DNA of 6,790 nucleotides from Flavobacteriaceae bacterium (GTDB lineage Bacteria > Bacteroidota > Bacteroidia > Flavobacteriales > Flavobacteriaceae): the NCBI GenBank assembly GCA_030625995.1, contig DAOUPU010000139.1:1-6790 (forward strand). The letters are read 5' to 3'. Below, piece by piece: positions 1-6,790 of this stretch. The notes under the pieces were generated by a model that ran no database searches, had not been told where the DNA came from, and worked only from the letters and a program-made list of their open reading frames with translations. The position numbers and the translations under genes are program-made. Numbering within the stretch: position 1 is the stretch's first letter; each line of letters opens with the position of its first letter.

Positions 1-845
1 CTTGCCTGTTCAATGCTCACATAAGATATAGCGGTCTGCATTAAAACAGTTTGATCATCTTCGACATCAAACTTTACAAATGCTCCTACATCCAGATCTT
101 CCGTTACTATTATATCGTTAGTATTATTTAGTATTGTAGCCCCCTGCCATCCTCCCATTGAGGTAAACGGGCGATTGAATCGTGCCACGAAATGAACAGT
201 ATATTCATTCCAATCGCCCGCTTCACGTTGTACATACCCTTCAATTTCTGTGTCGCTTACCTTGGTTATTGCAGCGGCAATAATAGTCGAGGGCTCTTCC
301 TCTGTTATCTTAAAATCGAACAATATCTGGGCGTTTTCCTTTTTTGGAAAGGTATATCGTTGAAATCCACCCCGTGTTGTTGCCGTTAGTTCTGCTTTAA
401 TATTGTAATCTTCAAGAATTGTGGAATAATAACCGGCTGAAGCCTCTGTATTTTCGTTGTTGATTTTAGAGCGATAGCCAGAATCGGGATCTTCTACTGT
501 TCCTGCCAATATTTTAACTTCTCCCGTTGTTGGCATGGTAATAAAACTTGCCATCATCCATGAATGCACATGTCCAAATCCGGAAATACTGTTGATTTTA
601 TATTCATAACCAGCACCCAAGGCATATGCTCCTTCATCAGTATTATCTGGACTTAATTTTACCATTCCAAAAGGCAAACAAGGCCCTGGGAAGAGCATCC
701 AACGAGAACTGGATGTGCCAAGTAAAGGATTTACATAATCCGCCAATTCTTTTTTAGAAGAAGATGATGAATTACAATTCAACAGGATAGTGACGGAAAA
801 AGTTAAGACCATCAATATTATTATTCGTTTCATACTTTTCTTCAT
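1..845 (-). CDS. GH92 family glycosidase lipoprotein, N-terminal part (runs off the window at base 1)
   Basis: This is an open frame of 281 full codons with no stop, cut by the window edge. It begins MKKSMKRIIILMV and has a hydrophobic signal ending LLNC (Cys24), then a Ser5 run and the GH92 N-terminal beta-sandwich. Visible motifs are YVNPLLGTSSSRWM (37-50), PFGMVKLSPDN, SGFGHVHSWMM, ITMPTTGEVKI, GYRSKI, EASAGYYS, KAELTATTR, FQRYTFP and ISYVSIEQA at the edge. It aligns almost without gaps (one visible one-residue difference after SPDN) to residues 1-277 of the GH92 protein just upstream, with more than half of the residues identical by eye, so the two are tandem paralogues. The catalytic domain is outside the window, so activity, general acid and C-terminal modules cannot be checked. 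A second in-frame ATG at 833 (MKRIIILM) is an equally possible start; 845 is preferred because it gives a more basic n-region. By homology it is a mannose-releasing enzyme of the same subgroup. Confidence 0.88.
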   Translation of the reverse strand, partial: MKKSMKRIIILMVLTFSVTILLNCNSSSSSKKELADYVNPLLGTSSSRWMLFPGPCLPFGMVKLSPDNTDEGAYALGAGYEYKINSISGFGHVHSWMMASFITMPTTGEVKILAGTVEDPDSGYRSKINNENTEASAGYYSTILEDYNIKAELTATTRGGFQRYTFPKKENAQILFDFKITEEEPSTIIAAAITKVSDTEIEGYVQREAGDWNEYTVHFVARFNRPFTSMGGWQGATILNNTNDIIVTEDLDVGAFVKFDVEDDQTVLMQTAISYVSIEQA

Positions 846-867
846 TTATATATTTATACTTTCTTTT
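846..867 (-). other. 22-base intercistronic junction with AT-rich leader
   Basis: This gap lies between the TAG of the complete GH92 gene and the preferred ATG of the next. The coding strand reads roughly AAAAGAAAGTATAAATATATAA before ATG. It holds no convincing hairpin and no strong Shine-Dalgarno; AAAGAAAG is a weak purine stretch about 11 to 14 bases upstream. The TATAAATATATAA run is AT-rich, but without a spaced -33 TTTG partner it is not called as a promoter. Cotranscription of the two genes is inferred. Confidence 0.5.
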
Positions 868-3800
868 CTACCTATGAAATAAAACCGAAGCAGGCACTTC
901 CTGCTTTTTAATACCGGGGCCTTCCCATAGCAATTTCAGGATTTCACTCCCGGCTCCTTGAAAATATTTTATTTTTATAGGATGTTTCCCTGCCTTCAGG
1001 GCAACAGTTTTAAAACTTTCAACTGCTGGATGTAATCCATCATTATCTATAAACAACTCATCGTGCAAATACATTTCAGAGCCATCATTTGAAACTAAAT
1101 AAAAGGTGTATAAGCCTTCATTTGGAATATTAATATATCCTTCAAAATCAAAACCAAAATATATTTTACTTTCCTTTTGGTCCGTATTTAGCCTTTTTAC
1201 AACACCTGACTTTTTTGGCTTCTTAAGTAAATAATCGTGTACACTAAAGAAAGAGCCTGTATAATAATAGTATTTCAATCCAGGCTTCACATTAACAAAC
1301 TTATTGGATTTCACCAGTTTGGCTTTCTCGAAAATAGCTACCGCTGGTAAACTGATTTGATCACCTACAAATGCCACCATCCTAACCATAGTTGTACTTT
1401 CTATTTGAAATGGTTTTAAATATAATGTTGATTTTATCGTGGGCTTACTGCCGTCAAGCGTATAATAAATGTCAGCATCATCTGTATCACATGTCAAAGA
1501 TATTTGCGTTTTACCTATGAACAGTTTATTATTGGTAATTACATATGGTGTTGTAACAATAGGCGCAACGTTATTAACTTGTGGAACAGAACCATTAACT
1601 GCCCAATCTTTATTTGGCTCGGGTCCCATTTCTAAAATTAACTCCCCACCTTTTACAAGCTCAGAATGATAGATCCAGAATTTATTAAGCTCCTTTCCGT
1701 TTAATGTTGCGGATTGAATGTATTTATTAGTTTTTGAAGTGTTCTTAGCCAGAATAACGAATTCTTTTCCACTGTAATATTTATTATCTAACTGGATGGT
1801 CGTTTTCTCAAATAACGGACCCGAAATTTCATAAACTGGCTTTGCAGATGCTCCTCCATCCATTTGGAAGAGACCAATTGCTCCCATGACATACCAGGAT
1901 CCCATCTGCCCCTGATCTTCATCTCCGGGATAACCGTCCAAATGACCCGCCCCGTAATAATTATCAAGTATTTCTCTAACCCATTTCTGAGTTAACCATG
2001 GTTTCCCACTGTAGTTAAACAACCATGCAGCCTGCATATTTGGTTGGTTGCCGTGATTAATATATTGACTAACAAAATTTGGCTTTGATAATTCAAATCC
2101 GTCATCAAGTCTTTTATTAAATTCATCAATACCAATTAGATTGATCAAGCCTTGCAGATCGTAAGGAACAAAAAACGAATATTGCCATGCATTCCCTTCT
2201 TTAAAATCTTTTCCACCAAAACTATCTTCTTTTCCAACAGCCTTAACAACAGGACTAAAATGTTTGAGCCAAGGACCTCCGCTATGTTTAGGTCTAAAGT
2301 ACCCAGTAGACGGGTCAAAAATATTTTTATAGTTTTGCGACCGCTTCATAAAATGGATATAGTCATCATTTTTTCCAAGAGATTTTGCCATTTGCGCCAC
2401 ACACCAGTCATCGTAAGCATATTCCAAAGTATTAGAAACATGTCCTTCTTCCATAGGTATAAAGCCCATTTCCAAATAGGGTTCAAGTTCAAGGTTTCCT
2501 ACTGTACCACCACTATCGTGTTTTCCGCCGGGGTTTGTTTGAACTTCTCTAATGGCCCGGTATGCCTTTTCAATATCGTAATTTCTTATTCCTTTTTGGT
2601 ATGCACCTACAATTATTGGAATGCCATGCGATGCAACCATAACGCCTGTATATTCAATTCCTGCCGGTCCCTTAGGCAACCAACCACCTTTATCATAAAT
2701 TTCTAAAAGAGAATTGACCCATTTATTACTAACATCGGGTGTAATTAAGGACCATAATTGATTCAAATTCCAAAATGTATTCCAAAATGCATCGGAACCA
2801 TATACGGGAGAATCCGGATTCTTCAGTTGCTGTTCCTTTTCGTACATATCTACATACACCCCATTTACATCACTGTATAAGGTTCGAGAACTATAAGAGC
2901 GATATAGCCCTGTATAAAACTTTACTTTGTCAGTTTCAGAACCGCCTTCAACTTTAATAGTATTCAATATTTTGCCCCATACCTCTCTGGCATTTTCATG
3001 AACCGCATCAAAATTCCAACCAAATGGTTCTGTTTCAACTTCCAGGTTCAGTCGAGCTTGCTCCACACTTACATATGAAATAGCTGTTCTCAGTAACACA
3101 ACTTCATCTTTCTCCGTTGAAAAATTAACCAATGCGCCAATATCCAAATTAGTAATCACTGAAATTTTCTCTATATCAGATTCAATTTCAGTGCCTTTCC
3201 ATCCTGTTAAAGAATCAAAAGGTTTGTTGAATTGAGCAACAAAATACAGTGTATAATCATTCATATTGGTAATGCGTTTCACAAAACCAGTGATTTCAGT
3301 ATCCGTAGCTTTCATAATTTCTGCACTTAGAATCTTAACATCGGTTTCCTCCGGAATCTGAAGGTCAAAAAGAATATGTGCATTATTGCTTTCAGGAAAT
3401 GTATAACGTTGGTATCCTGTTCTGGTGGTTGTTGTTAATTCCGCTTTTATATCATAATCATCCAGGTAAACTGAATAATATCCTGTGGATGCTGCCTCAT
3501 TCTCATGGCTAAATTTTGAACGATAACCCTCATCAGGATTTGCTTCGGAACCTGATTTTATTTTCATTTCACCTGTTGTAGGCATGGTTATAAAACCGCT
3601 CATAATCCATGAATGTACATTGCTAAATCCTGCAATGCTTTTGGTAGTATATTCATATCCGGCATCCAACATACCTGTTGGGTCCATATTATCAGGACTG
3701 AGTTTGACCATTCCAAAAGGCAGGCATGGACCAGGGTAAAGCATCCATCGAGAACTTGAAGTTCCCAGAAATGGATCGACATAATCAACAGGCTGTTTTT

Positions 3801-3885
3801 CTGTTGAAATTGAATTACAATTAAGAAAAAATACTACTATAAAGACCATTAAAACCATTTGTAATATTAAATTCTTATTATGCAT
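868..3885 (-). CDS. divergent GH92 family glycosidase lipoprotein with CHB_HEX_C and PA14 C-terminal domains
   Basis: Predicted GH92 exo-alpha-mannosidase of a divergent subgroup. Seen: a hydrophobic signal ending LNC (Cys23; Asn at -1 is a less usual lipobox); the N-terminal beta-sandwich at about residues 35-280 (YVDPFLGTSSSRWM, PFGMVKLSPDN, TTTTRTGYQRYTFP); and the catalytic part at about 286-760. The expected general acid is kept: Glu488 in VSNTLEYAYDDW (483-494). So is the acidic loop GDEDQGQMGSWY (654-665), with Asp655 and Asp657. Other motifs differ from the preceding GH92 protein: WDTFR is WNTFW (368-372), HGNEPSH is HGNQPNM (611-617), and SHTHVSG is SNVHSWI. A CHB_HEX_C-like domain (IYYTLDGSKPT, 806-816) and PA14 (about 865-1003, with FIDNDGLHP and WEGPGIKKQEVP) follow. 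The substitutions suggest a different substrate or subsite rather than a dead enzyme, since the acid residue is intact. The ATG at 3885 keeps Lys4 in the n-region; Met10 would leave no charge before the hydrophobic stretch. The reading frame is intact. Confidence 0.92.
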   Translation of the reverse strand: MHNKNLILQMVLMVFIVVFFLNCNSISTEKQPVDYVDPFLGTSSSRWMLYPGPCLPFGMVKLSPDNMDPTGMLDAGYEYTTKSIAGFSNVHSWIMSGFITMPTTGEMKIKSGSEANPDEGYRSKFSHENEAASTGYYSVYLDDYDIKAELTTTTRTGYQRYTFPESNNAHILFDLQIPEETDVKILSAEIMKATDTEITGFVKRITNMNDYTLYFVAQFNKPFDSLTGWKGTEIESDIEKISVITNLDIGALVNFSTEKDEVVLLRTAISYVSVEQARLNLEVETEPFGWNFDAVHENAREVWGKILNTIKVEGGSETDKVKFYTGLYRSYSSRTLYSDVNGVYVDMYEKEQQLKNPDSPVYGSDAFWNTFWNLNQLWSLITPDVSNKWVNSLLEIYDKGGWLPKGPAGIEYTGVMVASHGIPIIVGAYQKGIRNYDIEKAYRAIREVQTNPGGKHDSGGTVGNLELEPYLEMGFIPMEEGHVSNTLEYAYDDWCVAQMAKSLGKNDDYIHFMKRSQNYKNIFDPSTGYFRPKHSGGPWLKHFSPVVKAVGKEDSFGGKDFKEGNAWQYSFFVPYDLQGLINLIGIDEFNKRLDDGFELSKPNFVSQYINHGNQPNMQAAWLFNYSGKPWLTQKWVREILDNYYGAGHLDGYPGDEDQGQMGSWYVMGAIGLFQMDGGASAKPVYEISGPLFEKTTIQLDNKYYSGKEFVILAKNTSKTNKYIQSATLNGKELNKFWIYHSELVKGGELILEMGPEPNKDWAVNGSVPQVNNVAPIVTTPYVITNNKLFIGKTQISLTCDTDDADIYYTLDGSKPTIKSTLYLKPFQIESTTMVRMVAFVGDQISLPAVAIFEKAKLVKSNKFVNVKPGLKYYYYTGSFFSVHDYLLKKPKKSGVVKRLNTDQKESKIYFGFDFEGYINIPNEGLYTFYLVSNDGSEMYLHDELFIDNDGLHPAVESFKTVALKAGKHPIKIKYFQGAGSEILKLLWEGPGIKKQEVPASVLFHR

Positions 3886-3903
3886 AATATTTCTTTAATT
3901 GTA
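3886..3903 (-). other. 18-base intercistronic junction with A-rich translation start
   Basis: This gap separates the TGA of the upstream GH92 gene from the ATG of the next. On the coding strand it reads TACAATTAAAGAAATATT immediately before ATG. There is no GGAGG-like Shine-Dalgarno, only an A-rich leader, which is usual in Bacteroidota. It is too short and unstructured for a terminator, and I see no promoter in it, so the two genes are most likely cotranscribed and translated from one mRNA. Confidence 0.6.
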
Positions 3904-6789
3904 TCAATGAAAAAGCACGTTCTTCGGTAAATTCTGCTTCTTCACACCCGGACCTTCCCATATTACAAAAAGGCTTTTTGCCAGTCCTTGTTGAAAATAT
4001 TCAACTTTTATAGGATGCCAGCCTTTTTTAAGCCCTATCTTGGTATCCAATCTCTGCGCTCTGTGACCACCATCATTATCAATGATCTCTTTATCGTTAA
4101 GATATAAAATAGCACCATCATTTGCCTCCAGGTAAAATGTGTAAACACCTGTTTCCGGCACTTTTATAAATCCTTCTAATTGATAACCAAAGGGTCTGTC
4201 ATCTTTTATGGCATCGACATTAAAGGTTTCCAAAATACCGGTATCTAAAATTGGAGCAGCTACCTGATCACGGGCGCTCATTACACCTCTTCCTTCTCGG
4301 TATTTGAATTTAATTCCTGGTTTCAATCCCGTTACATATACAGCTTCCAGCATATCAATTTTTTTGAAATGTACAGTCAATGGATAACTAGGAGCAATTC
4401 CATCTACAAAACTCCTTGTTTTGAAAACAGAGGTCTGGCTTATCGTTATTGGTTTGGTATAAAGTATTGATCTTTCTGTTGGTTCAGTTCCATCTAAAGT
4501 ATAGTAGATCTTAGCATTTGGCTCATCACCTGTAAGGGTTATTGCTCTGTTGTCCAAGAACATAATGTCTGAAAAATTTACTTTTGGAGTTTTTGCATAT
4601 GCAATCTTTTTGTTTGCGGAATAAGGACGATCTTCTTTATTGAAACCCCAGTTGACATTGGGCTTATCCCCCATTTCAAAAACAATTTTGCCACCGTTCA
4701 TGATATCAGTATTGTTTAGGTAAGTTTTTGAATAGGCTTTACCATTTAATTGTGCAGATTGAATATAAACATTATCCGCATTGTTTTTATTGGCTTCAAT
4801 TTCGAAAGATTTGCCATTTTCCAGATTCAAAGTAATTTTATCAAAAACAGGACTCCCAATTACATAATAATCCATTCCTGGAGTGACGGAATATAATCCC
4901 ATTGCACTCATTACGTACCAGGCTGACATTTGTCCGGCATCTTCATTACCGTCAATTCCATCTTGCTTGTCTGTATAGAGTGTAGCAAGTATCTGTCTGA
5001 CCATTTTTTGCGTCTTCCATGGAATTCCTGCATAATTATATAAATATGCTATACTGTGACTCGGCTCATTGCCATGTGCATATTGACCGATAAGTCCGGT
5101 GACATCCCGTACATTGATCTTAGAAAAATCGGTTTCTATAGTGAAACAATCATCCAACCATTTTTCAAAATTCTTATCACCTCCCATTAAGTCCATCAGA
5201 CCATTGATATCATGTGGGACGAAAGTTGAATATTGATATGCGTTTGCTTCGGTATAATGCCCGGTGGTTTCCATAGGATCGAAATCAGAAATAAATTGAA
5301 AATTACTTTTCCTGCCAATCATGAAATTTTCCTTTTTTGAGAACGAATACTTATAAAAATCACCGCGCTGGCTAAAAAAAAGAAGGTCTTCATCATTAAA
5401 ATCTTTTGCAAGACGGGTAACACACCAATCATCGTAACAATACTCTAAGGTTCTTGAGACATTTTGGCCTTTGAGGTCTGAGGGAATATATCCATAATCC
5501 AAATAGAGCTGTTTCCCTTTTCTATCCAGATCATTGGCTAATTTTTTAGCGGCTTCAAATGCTTTTGGAACATCATAATCTCTGATACCTTTTACGTATG
5601 CATCTGCCAGTACAGACAAGGAATGGTATCCTATCATTGGAGGTTGATCGCCCTCAACGCCATTAAACTCCATGATCAGCATTCTCCCGGTGTGATCATA
5701 ACGTTCTAAAAACGATCTGATAAATTGAGAGGTCATCTCTCTGTTTATCAAGGTATAGAGGGGGTGCAAGGCTCTAAATGTGTCCCATAGAGAGAAGTTT
5801 GTATAATTATCAAAATCCGTTGCAGTATAAACTTTCCCATTTGTACTGCGGTACTTTTTATCGACATCCATATAAATATTTGGATGGATCATGGCGTGAT
5901 AAAGTGCTGTATAAAAAATGGTTTGTTCTGTATCCGTTCCTCCTTCCACTTCAATTTTGCCTAATTCTTTATTCCAGGTAGTTTTAGCATTTTTCAGAAC
6001 GTGGTCAAAATCCCATCCTGGCAACTCTTTCTTAAGATTATTTCTTGCCCCTTCCACACTTACCATGGAAATTCCTACTTTAAGAAGTATGGTCTCATTT
6101 TCATTGGTTTCAAAATTGAATATTCCCATTATACTCTCACCTTTTACCATATTGGTTTCGATAATAATACCATTGTTAGTAATTTCAAGACCCTTGATGG
6201 GTTTAGAAAATTCAGCAACAAAAAATACGCTATTGTTCCTTCCTGAAATTTCATTACCCTTCATCGTTAAAGATCCATTGCCAAGTTTCAGCACAATGGC
6301 AGCCTGATCTGATTTTGGGAATGTATACCTATGAAACCCAACCCTGGTGGTTGAAGTTAATTCGACATTAATATTGTAATCGTCTAAAGTTACACTGTAA
6401 TATCCGGGAGAGGCACTTTCATTGCTATGTTTAAAATGAGATTTATGAAGCTGTTTTTTATCAGAAGATTTACCGTCGCCTTTTTCATCATTAATGATTA
6501 CTGGAATAAAGTTCACATTTCCAGGAGCTCTGTTACCACCGCCTGCCATACCACTAACATGTGTATGACTAAAGCCATAAATAGTTCCTGAATTCATGTC
6601 TTCATCATAATGCGATATTGGACCCAATTGCACCATTCCATAAGGCATCACCGGACCTAAAAACGTATTTCCACTTCCAACGGTTCCTATAAATGGATTG
6701 ACCTTTGCAGCATAATCTTTTTTTGTAGAATTAGTACAACTACTAAGAAAAAGAATACTTAACAACAGAGCGTATTGGGGAAATTTCAT
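3904..6789 (-). CDS. GH92 family alpha-mannosidase lipoprotein with CHB_HEX_C and PA14 C-terminal domains
   Basis: Predicted Ca2+-dependent exo-alpha-mannosidase that removes terminal alpha-mannose with inversion. Seen: a short lipoprotein signal with lipobox LSSC (Cys18); the GH92 N-terminal beta-sandwich at about residues 29-252 (NPFIGT at 31-36, YGFSHTHVSG at 71-80, STTRVGFHRYTFP at 146-158); and the catalytic (alpha/alpha)6 part at about 258-714. Catalytic motifs are near-canonical: LWDTFR (334-339), VSRTLEYCYDDW (444-455) with Glu449 as the expected general acid, TEANAYQY (513-520), HGNEPSH (572-578) and GNEDAGQMSAWY (614-625), the acidic loop expected to supply the general base. A CHB_HEX_C-like beta-sandwich (IYYTLDGTEPT, 761-771) and a PA14 domain (about 820-960, ending WEGPGVKKQNLP) follow. 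Family knowledge gives the reaction; linkage specificity is not deducible here. It is the first visible gene of the run, 18 bases ahead of the next. The ATG lies one base from the window edge, so its leader is unseen; the 17-residue signal ahead of Cys18 supports this start. No frameshift seen. Confidence 0.93.
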   Translation of the reverse strand: MKFPQYALLLSILFLSSCTNSTKKDYAAKVNPFIGTVGSGNTFLGPVMPYGMVQLGPISHYDEDMNSGTIYGFSHTHVSGMAGGGNRAPGNVNFIPVIINDEKGDGKSSDKKQLHKSHFKHSNESASPGYYSVTLDDYNINVELTSTTRVGFHRYTFPKSDQAAIVLKLGNGSLTMKGNEISGRNNSVFFVAEFSKPIKGLEITNNGIIIETNMVKGESIMGIFNFETNENETILLKVGISMVSVEGARNNLKKELPGWDFDHVLKNAKTTWNKELGKIEVEGGTDTEQTIFYTALYHAMIHPNIYMDVDKKYRSTNGKVYTATDFDNYTNFSLWDTFRALHPLYTLINREMTSQFIRSFLERYDHTGRMLIMEFNGVEGDQPPMIGYHSLSVLADAYVKGIRDYDVPKAFEAAKKLANDLDRKGKQLYLDYGYIPSDLKGQNVSRTLEYCYDDWCVTRLAKDFNDEDLLFFSQRGDFYKYSFSKKENFMIGRKSNFQFISDFDPMETTGHYTEANAYQYSTFVPHDINGLMDLMGGDKNFEKWLDDCFTIETDFSKINVRDVTGLIGQYAHGNEPSHSIAYLYNYAGIPWKTQKMVRQILATLYTDKQDGIDGNEDAGQMSAWYVMSAMGLYSVTPGMDYYVIGSPVFDKITLNLENGKSFEIEANKNNADNVYIQSAQLNGKAYSKTYLNNTDIMNGGKIVFEMGDKPNVNWGFNKEDRPYSANKKIAYAKTPKVNFSDIMFLDNRAITLTGDEPNAKIYYTLDGTEPTERSILYTKPITISQTSVFKTRSFVDGIAPSYPLTVHFKKIDMLEAVYVTGLKPGIKFKYREGRGVMSARDQVAAPILDTGILETFNVDAIKDDRPFGYQLEGFIKVPETGVYTFYLEANDGAILYLNDKEIIDNDGGHRAQRLDTKIGLKKGWHPIKVEYFQQGLAKSLFVIWEGPGVKKQNLPKNVLFH

Positions 6790-6790
6790 A

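Noticed and set aside
192..389. Plus-strand open frame of 65 codons opposite the partial GH92 gene
   Set aside because: The opposite strand encodes the conserved GH92 N-terminal domain; the plus-strand product has no recognisable features.
1..845. Possible pseudogene or truncated GH92 remnant
   Set aside because: The frame is open to the last base and is cut only by the window edge; conserved motifs continue to the edge, so it is treated as an intact gene seen in part.
846..867. Internal promoter suggested by the TATAAATATATAA run
   Set aside because: No TTTG-type upstream element at the right spacing; AT-rich composition alone explains it.
2152..2706. Plus-strand open frame of 184 codons inside the middle GH92 gene
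   Set aside because: It is fully antisense to a conserved catalytic domain, its product is low-complexity and Cys/Phe/Ile-rich with no recognisable domain, and no leader is seen. It is a shadow of the real gene.
3600..3788. Minus-strand 62-codon frame within the middle GH92 gene
   Set aside because: It lies in another frame over the conserved GTSSSRWM to HSWIM region; an out-of-frame shadow.
3886..3903. Terminator or regulatory hairpin between the first two genes
   Set aside because: No stem of useful length in 18 AT-rich bases; only the trivial AATATT palindrome.
5778..6307. Overlapping plus-strand open frames opposite the first GH92 gene
   Set aside because: They overlap each other in different frames and lie antisense to the conserved N-terminal part; no family resemblance.

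Overview
The window is AT-rich and fully coding. It looks like a piece of a Bacteroidota genome: A-rich translation starts without a clear Shine-Dalgarno, lipoprotein export signals, and tandem GH92 exo-alpha-mannosidase genes of the kind found in polysaccharide utilization loci. No SusC/SusD pair, regulator or taxonomic marker is present, so the phylum is an inference from gene content and style.

All three genes lie on the minus strand and are read from high to low coordinates. First (6789 to 3904) is a complete GH92 lipoprotein of 961 aa with near-canonical family motifs. An 18-base gap follows. Next (3885 to 868) is a complete 1005-aa GH92 lipoprotein of a divergent subgroup. A 22-base gap follows. 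Last (845 to beyond base 1) is the 5' part of a third GH92 gene, a close paralogue of the second, cut by the window edge after 281 codons. The short gaps and common direction point to one operon whose promoter lies beyond base 6790 and whose end lies before base 1.

Both complete proteins share one architecture: lipoprotein signal, GH92 N-terminal beta-sandwich, GH92 (alpha/alpha)6 catalytic domain, a chitobiase/hexosaminidase C-terminal type (CHB_HEX_C) beta-sandwich, and a terminal PA14 domain. The simplest reading is a set of membrane-anchored, Ca2+-dependent exo-alpha-mannosidases with sugar-binding tails. Together they would trim an alpha-mannose-rich glycan (N-glycan or mannan type), with different linkage or context preferences in the two sequence types. 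The linkages cannot be assigned from sequence alone.

There are no RNA genes, mobile elements, CRISPR arrays or terminators that I can support, and no stretch over 300 bases without a gene. I found no sign of a wholly new system. The points of most interest are the altered active-site-region motifs in the second gene and the tandem paralogy between the second and third.
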